Assembly (NCBI GenBank): GCA_030426955.1
Contig: JAUHXS010000002.1
Span: 1-64,000, forward strand
DNA: 64,000 bases
Source: Bacteroidia bacterium
Lineage (GTDB): Bacteria; Bacteroidota; Bacteroidia; Chitinophagales; JAUHXS01
Direction of reading: 5' to 3'
Part shown: positions 45,791 through 55,164 of the stretch, one piece after another
How the letters are laid out: every line of letters begins with the position of its first letter
Numbering within the stretch: position 1 is the stretch's first letter
Notes under the pieces: model-generated
Told to the model about the DNA's origin: nothing
The model's database searches: none
What the model saw: only the letters and a program-made list of their open reading frames with translations
Program-made: the position numbers and the translations under genes

Positions 45791-47671
45791 TTAAAGACTC
45801 TTTAAGCTCCTGCTAACAAACTCTGTTAGGTCTTTTCCCTTTAACATATTTTGAGAAAGCAATGCTAGATCAGTTGCCTGTTTGGTTAAGGACTTCTTAG
45901 CCTTTTCATCTTTTTCTTTGAGTATTTTAGATACTAAAGGGTGGTTGGTATTGACCACCAAATTATGTATTTCAGGCATGGCACCACCAAACATATTTCC
46001 TCCTACTGCACTCATATCTTGCATTCTTCTTGAAAACTCAGGCTTTACAACCGTAAAAGGTGTTTCATCTTTAGACAGATTTTCAAATATAACATTGAAC
46101 TTCTCTTTAGGAACAACCTCTTCAATAACTGGTTTTAAAGATTCCTTGTCTTTGTCTGTTAGTTTTGACTTAATCTCCTCACCCTTGTCTATCAACTTTT
46201 CAATTGAATCAGAGTCGACTCTGGCGAAAGTTACATTTTCCAACTTTTGCTCCAAATGACCAATAAAGTGACCTGTCAAAGCTGTGTCTAACACCAATAC
46301 ATCATAACCCTTGGCTTTGGCCTTTTCAATATAAGCATGCTGTTCCTCAGCATTATTGGTGTACAAGTAAACAACTTTCTTATCCTTGTTTTCCTGAATA
46401 TCTTTTACTTTGGCTTGGTATTCTTCTAGAGAGAAATACTCATTTTCTGTATTCTTTAACAAAGTAAACTTCTTTGCCCTGTCGTAAAACTTCTCTTCTG
46501 AAACCATACCATACTCCATGAAGATTTTAATATCATCCCACTTTGCTTCGAAATCTTTTCGATCTTTTTTAAATAATTCTTCCAGTTTGTCCGCAACTTT
46601 CTTCATGATGTGCCCGGAAATCTTTTTTACGTTACCGTCACTTTGCAAGTATGATCTGGAAACATTCAGCGGAATGTCTGGAGAATCAATCACACCATGA
46701 AGTAAGGTTAGAAATTCAGGAACGATTCCCTCCACAGAGTCAGTCACAAATACCTGATTGCAGTATAGTTGTATTTTGTTTTTTTGAACTTCAACCTGTT
46801 GTTTAATCTTAGGAAAGTACAATACCCCAGTTAGGTTAAACGGATAGTCGACATTTAAATGGATGTGAAATAATGGATCTTCAAATGTCATCGGATATAG
46901 CTCCCGATAAAAAGACTTGTAATCTTCATCTTTTAAGTCAGATGGCTTTTTAGTCCAAGCCGGAGTGGGATTGTTGATGATGTTATCTACTGTAAGTTTT
47001 TTCTCTTTATCCTTTTCATCCTTTATCGTTTCCTCCTTTGTTCCAAACTTGATTTTAATAGGTAAAAACTTACAATATTTATTAAGTAACTCTGTAATCT
47101 TGTAATCTTCTAAAAAGTCTTTAGCGTCATCGCTAATGTTAAGAATGATATCGGTTCCTCTTCCTTCTTTTTTGGTAGGTTCTAACGTGAATTCTGGACT
47201 TCCATCACAAGACCATTTTACAGCTTGAGTTTTCTCCTTATGTGATTGAGTAATAATGTCAACTCTATCTGCGACCATAAAAGAAGAATAAAACCCTAAC
47301 CCAAAGTGCCCAATGATAGTAGCGCCATCAGTTTTGTCTTTATACTTTTGGACAAACTCTTCAGCACCCGAGAATGCAATTTGGTTGATGTATTTATCAA
47401 CTTCTTCTTCTGTCATTCCGATACCATTATCACGAATGGTAATCGTTTTTTTCTTTTTGTCAATTAGTACTTCGACCAAAAGATCTCCCAATTCTCCTTT
47501 ATATTCTCCTAATGAAGAAAGTGCTTTTAATTTTTGACTTGCGTCTACAGCGTTTGATACTAGTTCTCTCAAGAAGATTTCTTGATCAGAATACAAGAAC
47601 TTCTTAATGATAGGAAATATATTTTCCGACTGTACATTGATTGTTCCCTTTTGAGCTGTTTTTGTTGCCAT
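45791..47671 (-). CDS. htpG: Molecular chaperone HtpG (Hsp90)
   Basis: The protein has 626 residues. The N-terminal GHKL ATPase has ELVSNAVDAS, IRDNGIGMTEEEV and GHFGLGFYSSFMVAD; the middle domain has GVLYFPK...LYCNQVFVTDSV and the arginine in NVSRSYLQSD; the C-terminal dimer domain is shorter. It is an ATP-driven chaperone that helps late folding of clients. A sigma-54-type promoter lies 52-67 bases upstream. A long charged linker (KEETIKDEKDKEKKLT) separates the first two domains. Confidence 0.97.
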   Translation of the reverse strand: MATKTAQKGTINVQSENIFPIIKKFLYSDQEIFLRELVSNAVDASQKLKALSSLGEYKGELGDLLVEVLIDKKKKTITIRDNGIGMTEEEVDKYINQIAFSGAEEFVQKYKDKTDGATIIGHFGLGFYSSFMVADRVDIITQSHKEKTQAVKWSCDGSPEFTLEPTKKEGRGTDIILNISDDAKDFLEDYKITELLNKYCKFLPIKIKFGTKEETIKDEKDKEKKLTVDNIINNPTPAWTKKPSDLKDEDYKSFYRELYPMTFEDPLFHIHLNVDYPFNLTGVLYFPKIKQQVEVQKNKIQLYCNQVFVTDSVEGIVPEFLTLLHGVIDSPDIPLNVSRSYLQSDGNVKKISGHIMKKVADKLEELFKKDRKDFEAKWDDIKIFMEYGMVSEEKFYDRAKKFTLLKNTENEYFSLEEYQAKVKDIQENKDKKVVYLYTNNAEEQHAYIEKAKAKGYDVLVLDTALTGHFIGHLEQKLENVTFARVDSDSIEKLIDKGEEIKSKLTDKDKESLKPVIEEVVPKEKFNVIFENLSKDETPFTVVKPEFSRRMQDMSAVGGNMFGGAMPEIHNLVVNTNHPLVSKILKEKDEKAKKSLTKQATDLALLSQNMLKGKDLTEFVSRSLKSL

Positions 47672-47722
47672 TTCGTCAGTTTTCTTTAATCGTGGTTAAA
47701 AAATCAATCGGATAAGTATAAG

Positions 47723-47738
47723 GCAAAAGCCATGCCAA
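47723..47738 (-). promoter_or_regulatory. Sigma-54-type promoter of htpG
   Basis: Read on the minus strand, TTGGCATGGCTTTTGC has the -24 element TTGGCA and the -12 element TTGC, with the invariant GG and GC 12 bp apart. Transcription would start around 47711, giving a 40-base leader before the htpG ATG. No TAnnTTTG box is seen in this interval. Confidence 0.6.
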
Positions 47739-47753
47739 GTCGTAAAGTATGAC
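47739..47753. promoter_or_regulatory. Dyad next to the htpG -24 box
   Basis: GTCGTA, then AAG, then TATGAC, is a near-perfect inverted repeat (one mismatch) directly upstream of the -24 element. Its distance is unusual for an enhancer site, so it may equally be a repressor or CIRCE-like control site; no CIRCE sequence is present. Confidence 0.35.
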
Positions 47754-47782
47754 ATTTTGGCAATCTTTATAAGGTCGCGAAG

Positions 47783-48925
47783 TTAGGCTTCTTGCGCCTG
47801 TTTAGTTGTACAGAGTTCCTTTAATTTTGCAACAACTGTATCTATTTCCTCTTTAGTGTTGTATTTCGAAAATGAAAAGCGTATACTTGGTCTGTTCATA
47901 TCTGCACCAATATTTCTGAGTACATGAGAACCTATATCACTTCCAGAGGTACAGGCACTTCCTCCTGACGCACAGATGCCCGAAATATCTAAATTGAAAA
48001 GCAACATTGAAGATTTATCATTTGGCGGAAATGATACGTTTAATACTGTGTATAAGCTTTCTCCACTATAATCTCCATTAAATTGAACATCTTGTATTTC
48101 TTCACTAAGCTTATTTGCCATGTAAGTTTTAAGCTCCTGTATCTTTTTACTTTCATGCTCTAGGTGCTCATATGCTAGTTCTGTTGCTCTACCCAGCCCT
48201 ACTATTCCTATTGTGTTTTCAGTACCTGCTCTCATATTTCTTTCTTGAGCTCCACCTGATATGTAACAGTTGATATTAATGTCTCCATTGACATATAAGA
48301 ATCCGATACCATTAGGACCATGAAATTTGTGTGCAGCACCTGAGATAAAATGAACATGAATATCTTGAAGATCAATAGGGTAGTGAGCAAATGTTTGAAC
48401 AGTATCTGAGTGGAAATAGGCATCATGTTCCTTACATAGTTCTCCAACCTTTTTAATGTCTAATAAGTTGCCTAGTTCGTTATTGGCATGCATTAAGGTT
48501 ACTAATGTCTTTTGAGAAGATGTGTTTAATAGTGTCTCCAAATGGTTTAAGTCGATATGTCCCTTCTCTGTAAGGTCTACGTAAGAGACTTCGACTCCTT
48601 GTTTTGCCATATCTTCCACTGAATGCAATACGCAATGGTGTTCTATTTTTGAAGATATAATGTGCTTAACGCCCAAGTCTCTTACAGAGCATTTGATAGC
48701 AGTATTATTAGATTCAGTGCCACCGGAAGTGAAAAATATTTCCGAAGGAGAAGCGTTTAGTTTATTTGCTATTGTTTTTCTGGTTTTTTCAATAGCTGTA
48801 CGCATTTCTCTTCCAACAGCATGTATGGAAGATGGATTACCGTACTTTTCCTTTAAGAAAGGAGTCATTGCTTCAAAAACCTCTTCGTCTAATTTCGTGT
48901 TGGCAGCGCTATCTAAGTATATCAT
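47783..48925 (-). CDS. Cysteine desulfurase, NifS/IscS family
   Basis: With the ATG at 48925 the protein has 380 residues and starts MIYLDSAANTK; the frame continues three codons up to a TTG. The PLP lysine is in SGAAHKFHGPNG near 200, and the active-site cysteine loop is GGSACTSGS near 322. It removes sulfur from cysteine for iron-sulfur clusters or tRNA thiolation. No IscU, SufU or other cluster gene is beside it, so the acceptor is unknown. Confidence 0.92.
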   Translation of the reverse strand: MIYLDSAANTKLDEEVFEAMTPFLKEKYGNPSSIHAVGREMRTAIEKTRKTIANKLNASPSEIFFTSGGTESNNTAIKCSVRDLGVKHIISSKIEHHCVLHSVEDMAKQGVEVSYVDLTEKGHIDLNHLETLLNTSSQKTLVTLMHANNELGNLLDIKKVGELCKEHDAYFHSDTVQTFAHYPIDLQDIHVHFISGAAHKFHGPNGIGFLYVNGDININCYISGGAQERNMRAGTENTIGIVGLGRATELAYEHLEHESKKIQELKTYMANKLSEEIQDVQFNGDYSGESLYTVLNVSFPPNDKSSMLLFNLDISGICASGGSACTSGSDIGSHVLRNIGADMNRPSIRFSFSKYNTKEEIDTVVAKLKELCTTKQAQEA

Positions 48926-48972
48926 ATCTTTCAAAAGTTGTGTTGAACAAATACAAATTTATGCAAAAATGC

Positions 48973-50367
48973 TTAAACAGGCGTATTTATGCAGTCTTTG
49001 ATGTCCTCTTTGATTTTTTTAACTAGATTCTCAGCGGCTGTTTCACTAGTACTTTCCGAATAGATTCTAATGATCGGTTCCGTATTTGACTTTCTTAGGT
49101 GTATCCAATCAGAATCAAAGTTGATTTTTAAGCCATCAACAGTATTGATATCGTGGTTTTGATACTTTTTTTCTATTTCCTCGAGTACTTTGTCAACGTC
49201 AATCTCTGGTGTCAATTCAATTTTGCTTTTAGACATATAATAGTTTGGATAAGAAGAGCGTAGTTGTGAGCACGATTTTCCAAACTTAGCTAAGTGAGAT
49301 AAGAATAAAGCGATGCCTACTAGGGCATCTCTGCCATAATGCAGTCCTGGGTATATAATACCGCCATTACCTTCTCCACCAATAACGGCATTGGTTTTTT
49401 TCATTTCCTCTACAACATTGACTTCACCAACAGCGGATGCAGAATAGGTGCCTCCTGCTTTTTCTGTTACGTCTTTGAGTGCTCTGGTTGAGGAGAGGTT
49501 GGAAACAGTATGCCCTTTTGAGAACTGTAAAATATAATCAGCGATCGCAACTAAAGTGTATTCCTCACCAAACATACTGCCATCCTCACATACTAAAGCT
49601 AATCTATCTACATCTGGATCAACTACAATTCCTAGGTCGGCATTTTGATTTTTAACTTCATTTGAAATGGTAGTAAGGTGCTCCGGCAATGGTTCTGGGT
49701 TGTGAGGAAATCTACCGTTTGGCGCACAGAATAATTCCACTACATCTTTTACTCCAAGTTTTTTTAATAGCAATGGTACTGCAATTCCTCCAGTAGAGTT
49801 AACACAATCAATAACTACTTTGAAATCTCGCTTTTTAATCGCCTTTACATCTACCTCTCTTAGTTTAAGGATTTTATCGATATGCAGGTTAAGTTGATTT
49901 TTGTCTTTGATGAAATCTCCAAGATGATCTACATCAACAAATGCAAAAGATTTTTGTTCAACTAATTCCAATACTTCTTTGCCATCTTGTCCTGAAATGA
50001 ATTCTCCTTTTTCATTAAAAAGTTTCAATGCATTCCATTGTTTGGGATTATGGCTAGCAGTTAAAATAATACCACCAATAGCATCAAGTTCAGTGACGGC
50101 CATTTCAACGGTGGGAGTGGTGGATAGCCCTAAGTCGATTACAGACAAGCCAACACTTTGCAAGGTTCCACTCACCAAATTTCTTACCATGTCTCCAGAG
50201 ATTCTAGCATCTCTTCCCAACACTACTTTATTGTTCTCTGAATTCCTTCTTTTAAGCCATGTCCCAAAGGCAGCGGTACATTCTACAATGTCAATTGGGG
50301 TAAGTCCTTCTCCAACATTACCACCTATTGTGCCTCTGATTCCCGAAATTGATTTAATTAAAGTCAT
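48973..50367 (-). CDS. glmM: Phosphoglucosamine mutase, GlmM-type phosphohexomutase
   Basis: The protein has 464 residues. The family motifs are the phosphoserine in TASHNPKQWNALK near 102, the metal site DPDVDRLALV near 245, the sugar-binding GEGNGGIIYPGLHYGRDA near 330 and the phosphate-binding RKSNTEPIIRIYSES near 435. GlmM turns glucosamine-6-phosphate into the 1-phosphate for UDP-GlcNAc, the precursor of peptidoglycan and lipid A. The single-gene assignment to GlmM rather than another phosphomutase is likely, not certain. Confidence 0.88.
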   Translation of the reverse strand: MTLIKSISGIRGTIGGNVGEGLTPIDIVECTAAFGTWLKRRNSENNKVVLGRDARISGDMVRNLVSGTLQSVGLSVIDLGLSTTPTVEMAVTELDAIGGIILTASHNPKQWNALKLFNEKGEFISGQDGKEVLELVEQKSFAFVDVDHLGDFIKDKNQLNLHIDKILKLREVDVKAIKKRDFKVVIDCVNSTGGIAVPLLLKKLGVKDVVELFCAPNGRFPHNPEPLPEHLTTISNEVKNQNADLGIVVDPDVDRLALVCEDGSMFGEEYTLVAIADYILQFSKGHTVSNLSSTRALKDVTEKAGGTYSASAVGEVNVVEEMKKTNAVIGGEGNGGIIYPGLHYGRDALVGIALFLSHLAKFGKSCSQLRSSYPNYYMSKSKIELTPEIDVDKVLEEIEKKYQNHDINTVDGLKINFDSDWIHLRKSNTEPIIRIYSESTSETAAENLVKKIKEDIKDCINTPV

Positions 50368-50394
50368 TTTACAAATTGATTATTATTTAGGATA

Positions 50395-50655
50395 TTAGTT
50401 TAGAGGAGCTATCTCTTTGAATGATTCGTAATGCTCTCCTATTTCCCAGTTTTCTTTTAATTCATCTTGATGCAAGCTTGCCCATTCTATTACTAGGCCT
50501 AGTGCCCTAGGAGAAAGTTGACCAGAAATTAACTTTATATCATTAATGCCTATTATGGCCTCTTCTCCTGCATATTTTGCATGAAAATGTGGTGGGGCAT
50601 GATCTTCGTAATACATATAAATAGCAATACCAAAAAAAGTACTAATTAATGGCAT
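50395..50655 (-). CDS. DUF4160 family protein
   Basis: The protein has 86 residues and the DUF4160 layout: STFFGIAIYMYYEDHAPPHFHAKYAGEEAIIGI and then SPRALGLVIEWASLHQDELKENWE. It begins directly where the DUF2442 gene ends, with no base between, so both are made together. Pairs of these two families are common and have been suspected to be toxin-antitoxin-like or regulatory; the function is unproven. Confidence 0.88.
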   Translation of the reverse strand: MPLISTFFGIAIYMYYEDHAPPHFHAKYAGEEAIIGINDIKLISGQLSPRALGLVIEWASLHQDELKENWEIGEHYESFKEIAPLN

Positions 50656-50922
50656 TTACGATGCTTTACTAAAGAAATATGCTTCAGGATTAATATCTTT
50701 AACCTTATAATAGAGACTGTCTGGACAAATATCAAGGTCATTTGACCATGCAAGAACTCCATTATCTATGTAAGCATCTTCAAACTTTATATCACTGTTC
50801 CAAGCTTTAAAAACACCTTTACCCTTTAGATGTGATAAATCAACTACTCCCTGAGTCCCATCATCGAAGTGCAAGTCTATTTTATATCCTTTAAGAAACT
50901 TTATTGATTTAAGCTTATGCAT
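50656..50922 (-). CDS. DUF2442 family protein
   Basis: The protein has 88 residues. DUF2442 marks are LKGYKIDLHFDDGTQGVVDLSHLKGKGVFKAW and GVLAWSNDLDICPDSLYYKV. It comes first in the pair with DUF4160 and lies 42 bp after argS. Both are smaller and more accessory in character than the housekeeping genes around them. Confidence 0.9.
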   Translation of the reverse strand: MHKLKSIKFLKGYKIDLHFDDGTQGVVDLSHLKGKGVFKAWNSDIKFEDAYIDNGVLAWSNDLDICPDSLYYKVKDINPEAYFFSKAS

Positions 50923-50964
50923 ACTGATCTAAAATACAAAGTTTTTAGTCTAACGTCAAGATGT

Positions 50965-52743
50965 TTACATTCTTTGTGGAACTTCAATGCCTAAGAGCTT
51001 CATTCCAGTTTGAATAACATGCCCTGTAAAAATAGATAATTCTACTCTAAATTGACCGGGTGCATCATCTTTGAATATTGGAGATTCCGTATAAAACTTA
51101 TTATATGTTTTGGCCAATTCATAAACATAGTTGCTTATAATAGCAGGGCTATATTCTCCAGTAGCTTGCTTAATAATATCGGGATATTTATAAATGACTT
51201 TAATAAGATCTCGTTCCGAATCATTTAGGGCAGGAGTATCTTGTTTTAATTTTTCTGTTTCACTTCTTCTCTTTATGGCCTGAATTCTAGCATAGGTATA
51301 CTGTATGAATGGGCCTGTGTTGCCTTGAAAGTCTATTGATTCTTCTGGGTTGAAAAGCAATCTCTTCTTAGGGTCTACCTTTAATAGAAAAAACTTTAGT
51401 GCCCCGTCTCCAATGGTCTTATATAACGTATTGGCTTCTTCTTTAGAAAATTCATCAATCTTCCCAAGCTGCTCTGTGTGTTGTTGGGCGGTATCGTGCA
51501 TTTCCCGGAAAAGATCATCAGCATCTACAACTGTTCCTTCTCTGGATTTCATTTTACCGGAAGGCAGATCAACCATACCGTAAGATAGGTGATAACATTC
51601 TTTTGCCCATTGGTAACCGAGCTTGCTAAGAATTAGAAATAAGACTTTAAAGTGATATTCTTGCTCACTACCTACCACATAAATCTGCTTGGTCAATTCA
51701 GGAAAATCTTTGAATCTTAGTATTGCAGTACCAATGTCCTGAGTCATGTAAACTGACGTGCCGTCAGATCGTAAAAGTATCTTCTCATCCAAACCTTCCT
51801 CGGTCAAGTCAACCCATACTGAGCCATCGTCTTTTTTATAAAATATACCTTCATCTAAACCACGCAATACCTCATCTTTTCCTAGTAGATAAGTCTCAGA
51901 TTCATAATATAACTTGTCAAAATCGACACCCATGGTTTTATAAGTAACATCAAAACCATCGTAAACCCACTGGTTCATTTTTTGCCATAATTGATTCACC
52001 TCAGGATCTTTTTGTTCCCATTTTCGTAGCATCTCTTTTGCTTCAAGCATTATAGGTGCTTCTTGCTCGGCTTGTTCCTTTGTTTTTCCCTTTTCAATTA
52101 GTTCTTCAATCTCAGTTTTGTAGTGCTTATCAAATTCGACATAGTATTTACCTACTAATTTGTCTCCTTTTAGTCCTGATGTTTCTGGAGTTTCGTCATT
52201 ACCAAACTTTTGCCATGCGAGCATGGACTTACAGATATGGATACCCCTGTCATTAATGATTTGAACTTTCTTTACTATATTTCCAGCAGCCTCTAAGATA
52301 TTTGCAGTAGCAAAGCCTAATAAGTTATTTCGAATATGTCCCAAATGTAATGGTTTATTGGTATTCGGAGACGAATACTCAATCATCACAGTCTTATCGG
52401 TTGAAGGTAATTTCCCAAAATCTTGATTGGTTTGGTTGCCCTTAAGAAAGTCAATCCAATATTGATCGTTTATGGAAAGATTCAAAAAGCCTTTAACCAC
52501 GTTAAAGTCATCAATTAAGTCAACTTGCTCTTTTAGCTCGTTTCCAATCCGATCAGCTGTTTCTTCAGGTGATTGTTTTGAATGCCTTGTGAACTGAAAA
52601 CAGGTAATCGTAATATCACCGTCAAATTCCTTTCTCGTTTCTTGCAATGTGACTTCCCTGGACGTTATAGATGCATTAAATAATTTCTGAACAGCGCTAA
52701 CAGTTTCTTTTTCGATAATCTGCTCTATTGACATTGAACTCAT
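50965..52743 (-). CDS. argS: Arginyl-tRNA synthetase
   Basis: The protein has 592 residues. The class I HIGH motif is in SSPNTNKPLHLGHIRNN near 135. The second signature is MKSREGTVVDADDLF near 400, a KMSKS variant as in many ArgRS. The DALR anticodon domain fills about 475-592 and ends VPQRM. It charges tRNA-Arg. Its ATG overlaps the arginase TGA by four bases, so the two arginine genes are translationally coupled. Confidence 0.97.
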   Translation of the reverse strand: MSSMSIEQIIEKETVSAVQKLFNASITSREVTLQETRKEFDGDITITCFQFTRHSKQSPEETADRIGNELKEQVDLIDDFNVVKGFLNLSINDQYWIDFLKGNQTNQDFGKLPSTDKTVMIEYSSPNTNKPLHLGHIRNNLLGFATANILEAAGNIVKKVQIINDRGIHICKSMLAWQKFGNDETPETSGLKGDKLVGKYYVEFDKHYKTEIEELIEKGKTKEQAEQEAPIMLEAKEMLRKWEQKDPEVNQLWQKMNQWVYDGFDVTYKTMGVDFDKLYYESETYLLGKDEVLRGLDEGIFYKKDDGSVWVDLTEEGLDEKILLRSDGTSVYMTQDIGTAILRFKDFPELTKQIYVVGSEQEYHFKVLFLILSKLGYQWAKECYHLSYGMVDLPSGKMKSREGTVVDADDLFREMHDTAQQHTEQLGKIDEFSKEEANTLYKTIGDGALKFFLLKVDPKKRLLFNPEESIDFQGNTGPFIQYTYARIQAIKRRSETEKLKQDTPALNDSERDLIKVIYKYPDIIKQATGEYSPAIISNYVYELAKTYNKFYTESPIFKDDAPGQFRVELSIFTGHVIQTGMKLLGIEVPQRM

Positions 52744-53681
52744 CTTTTTTCTATTTCTTTCACAACACTTTCTAGTATTCTTAACCCTATTTCTGCTGTT
52801 TTATTGCAATCATCTAGAAGCGGGTTGATTTCAGTAATTTCAAAAGAATTAACCTTTGGAGATTGTAATAGCGTTATGATAATATTTGTTGCTTCGTCTT
52901 CGTCAAAACCATTTTCTACGGGTGTACCAGTTCCCTGTACCCATTTTTTATCTAAACTATCGATATCGAAAGAAATATGGACAATATCGCACTCCTTTAA
53001 CTTTAAATCAATTTGCTTTTTTACTTCACCTATTGAATACTTTCGACATTGATCAACAGTAAATACACTAATGTCATTTTCTTTTATAATTTCTTCTTCA
53101 GGTTTTTCTAAATTTCTTAACCCAATGAAAACAATGTCCTCGGCTTTTATTTTAGGTGATATATTATTTGAATTTTTTAGATGATCCCATAACTCAAGAA
53201 CTTTCTTATCGGGACTATTTCTTGCCATTTCTTTATTATCAATTGCGCTTGCTATTGCCAAGGGCATACCGTGCATGTTGCCAGAGGGTGTTGTATATGG
53301 AGAGTGGAAGTCTGCATGAGCATCAATCCAAATAACGCCAATTCGTTTGTCAATGTTTGCGGCTTTAATTCCTGCCAATGTCCCGGCGCCATTACTGTGG
53401 TCACCGGTCAATATAATGTTAAAAGCTTTATTGTATTGTTTACTGATTGTGTTGGATAAGCTTTCTTGAGTTTTAATGATATGCTCAATATGCTTTGCAA
53501 ATTTATATTGCCACCCACCTAACAATGCATCATTTTTTGAGTCAATGTTGATTATTGGATATTTTTTAAAAATATCACTTTTATTGACAGAAGCTATCTT
53601 GAGAGCAGCAATTCCTAAGCTGCTACCTCTAGTCCCTGCGCCTAATTCTGAATCAATAGAAATAAATTGAATCTGTGACAT
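52740..53681 (-). CDS. Arginase family protein
   Basis: With the ATG at 53681 the protein has 313 residues (MSQIQFISIDSELGAG); a TTG-led extension to 53705 is less likely. The manganese ligands are in GDHSNGAGT, IWIDAHADFHSPYTTPSGNMHGMPLA and SFDIDSLDKKW. Arginases split arginine into ornithine and urea. The tandem DAHADFH and SFDIDSLD motifs favour arginase; agmatinase or formimidoylglutamase are alternatives. It precedes argS and is divergent from an arginine-decarboxylase-like gene. Confidence 0.85.
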   Translation of the reverse strand: MSQIQFISIDSELGAGTRGSSLGIAALKIASVNKSDIFKKYPIINIDSKNDALLGGWQYKFAKHIEHIIKTQESLSNTISKQYNKAFNIILTGDHSNGAGTLAGIKAANIDKRIGVIWIDAHADFHSPYTTPSGNMHGMPLAIASAIDNKEMARNSPDKKVLELWDHLKNSNNISPKIKAEDIVFIGLRNLEKPEEEIIKENDISVFTVDQCRKYSIGEVKKQIDLKLKECDIVHISFDIDSLDKKWVQGTGTPVENGFDEDEATNIIITLLQSPKVNSFEITEINPLLDDCNKTAEIGLRILESVVKEIEKR

Positions 53682-53762
53682 AAATAATCTATGATAACAA
53701 TACAAGTTGTCAAATCAAAGTTATTATTTTTGAACAGCTTTGACAATATAAATTAAGAGATA

Positions 53763-55154
53763 GTGGATAACAGGTATATTGATCTTATTGAACAAACTTT
53801 TGATTTTCCCCAGAGAGGGTTTGAAGTGTATGACAATCATTTATACTTCAATAAATTAAATCTATATGATATAGTTGCTAAGCAAGGGTCTCCACTCAGG
53901 CTTACTTATTTACCAAGAATAAGTGAACAGATCCAAAAGGCAAAACTGTTATTTGGTAATGCAATGAAAAAGCTGAACTATGATGCTAGCTATAAATACT
54001 GTTATTGTACTAAAAGCTCCCACTTTGCTCATGTTTTAGATGAGGTGTTAAAAAATGAAGTTCATATTGAAACCTCATCTGCATATGATTTAGATCTTAT
54101 AAATAAGTTGCTTTCAAGACAAAAGGTTAATAAAGAGCTGTTTGTTCTGTCAAATGGGTATAAAACTATTGATTATTTAGAAAAACTGTCAAATCTCATT
54201 AATAGTGGTTTCAAGAATGTTATTCCCATTTTGGATAATAAGAAAGAGCTTGATGCATATGAAACCCTAGTTAACGGAACGTGTCATATAGGTATTCGAA
54301 TTGCTACGGATGAAGAGCCCAATCATGAGTTTTATACGTCTAGATTGGGAATTAGATATAAGGATATTATAGGGTTTTACAAATCCAAGATTGCTACAAA
54401 TTCGAAATTTAAACTTAAAATGCTTCATTTTTTTATTAATACAGGTATTAAGGATACTGCATATTATTGGAATGAATTGAACAAAGCGATTAAAATCTAT
54501 TGTGAGTTGAAAAAGATAAACCCTGCACTCAATTCTTTAAATATTGGGGGAGGGTTTCCCATTCCATATTCGTTGGGTTTTGAATATAACTATGAGTATA
54601 TGGTAGAAGAAATTTTGAACAAGATAAAGGAAACATGCGATGAAGAAAATGTCTCTTTGCCAGATATATTTACTGAATTTGGAAATTTTACGGTAGGAGA
54701 GAGCAGTGCAATGATTTATTCTGTATTAGATGAAAAACAACAAAATGATACGGAGCGTTGGTACATGATTAACAGCTCTTTTATAACTACCTTGCCTGAT
54801 GTATGGGGTATTGATCAACGATTTATTATGTTGCCACTTAATCATTGGGATAAAGAATACCAAAAAGTGAATATTGGTGGATTGACCTGTGATAGTTTAG
54901 ATTATTATAATGCTGAGGCTCATTTAAATCAAGTTTTTTTACCTAAATTAGATGATAAGGAGCCTTTGTACATTGGCTTCTTTAACATCGGTGCTTACCA
55001 GGAGGCGGTGAGTGGATATGGTGGTATAAAACATTGTCTGATACCTTCTCCAAAGCATATCATTATTGATAAAGATGAAAAAGGTAGTATCTTGATTAAT
55101 GAATTTTCTCCTAAACAGTCGGCGGATAGTATGTTGGAAGTTTTAGGGTATTAA
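53763..55154 (+). CDS. Arginine decarboxylase-like PLP enzyme (fold type III)
   Basis: The protein has 463 residues and starts with GTG. The PLP lysine is in YKYCYCTKSSHF near 83, with HIETSSAYDLDLI near 103, the glycine loop NIGGGFP near 260 and EFGNFTVGESSAMIYSV near 300. These are marks of the alanine-racemase-like barrel decarboxylases (SpeA/LysA group). The flavobacterial arginine decarboxylase assignment fits its place beside arginase; it would make agmatine. It is shorter than E. coli SpeA. TATTTTTG at 53725-53732 may be its -7 box. Confidence 0.82.
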   Translation: MDNRYIDLIEQTFDFPQRGFEVYDNHLYFNKLNLYDIVAKQGSPLRLTYLPRISEQIQKAKLLFGNAMKKLNYDASYKYCYCTKSSHFAHVLDEVLKNEVHIETSSAYDLDLINKLLSRQKVNKELFVLSNGYKTIDYLEKLSNLINSGFKNVIPILDNKKELDAYETLVNGTCHIGIRIATDEEPNHEFYTSRLGIRYKDIIGFYKSKIATNSKFKLKMLHFFINTGIKDTAYYWNELNKAIKIYCELKKINPALNSLNIGGGFPIPYSLGFEYNYEYMVEEILNKIKETCDEENVSLPDIFTEFGNFTVGESSAMIYSVLDEKQQNDTERWYMINSSFITTLPDVWGIDQRFIMLPLNHWDKEYQKVNIGGLTCDSLDYYNAEAHLNQVFLPKLDDKEPLYIGFFNIGAYQEAVSGYGGIKHCLIPSPKHIIIDKDEKGSILINEFSPKQSADSMLEVLGY

Positions 55155-55164
55155 ATAGTATGTA

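Noticed and set aside
50395-50922. Confident toxin-antitoxin system
   Set aside because: Only the family pairing and gene spacing support it; no known toxin fold or antitoxin DNA-binding motif is visible.
53271-53459. Cysteine-rich plus-strand frame inside the arginase gene
   Set aside because: The cysteines come from reading the opposite strand of conserved arginase metal-site codons.
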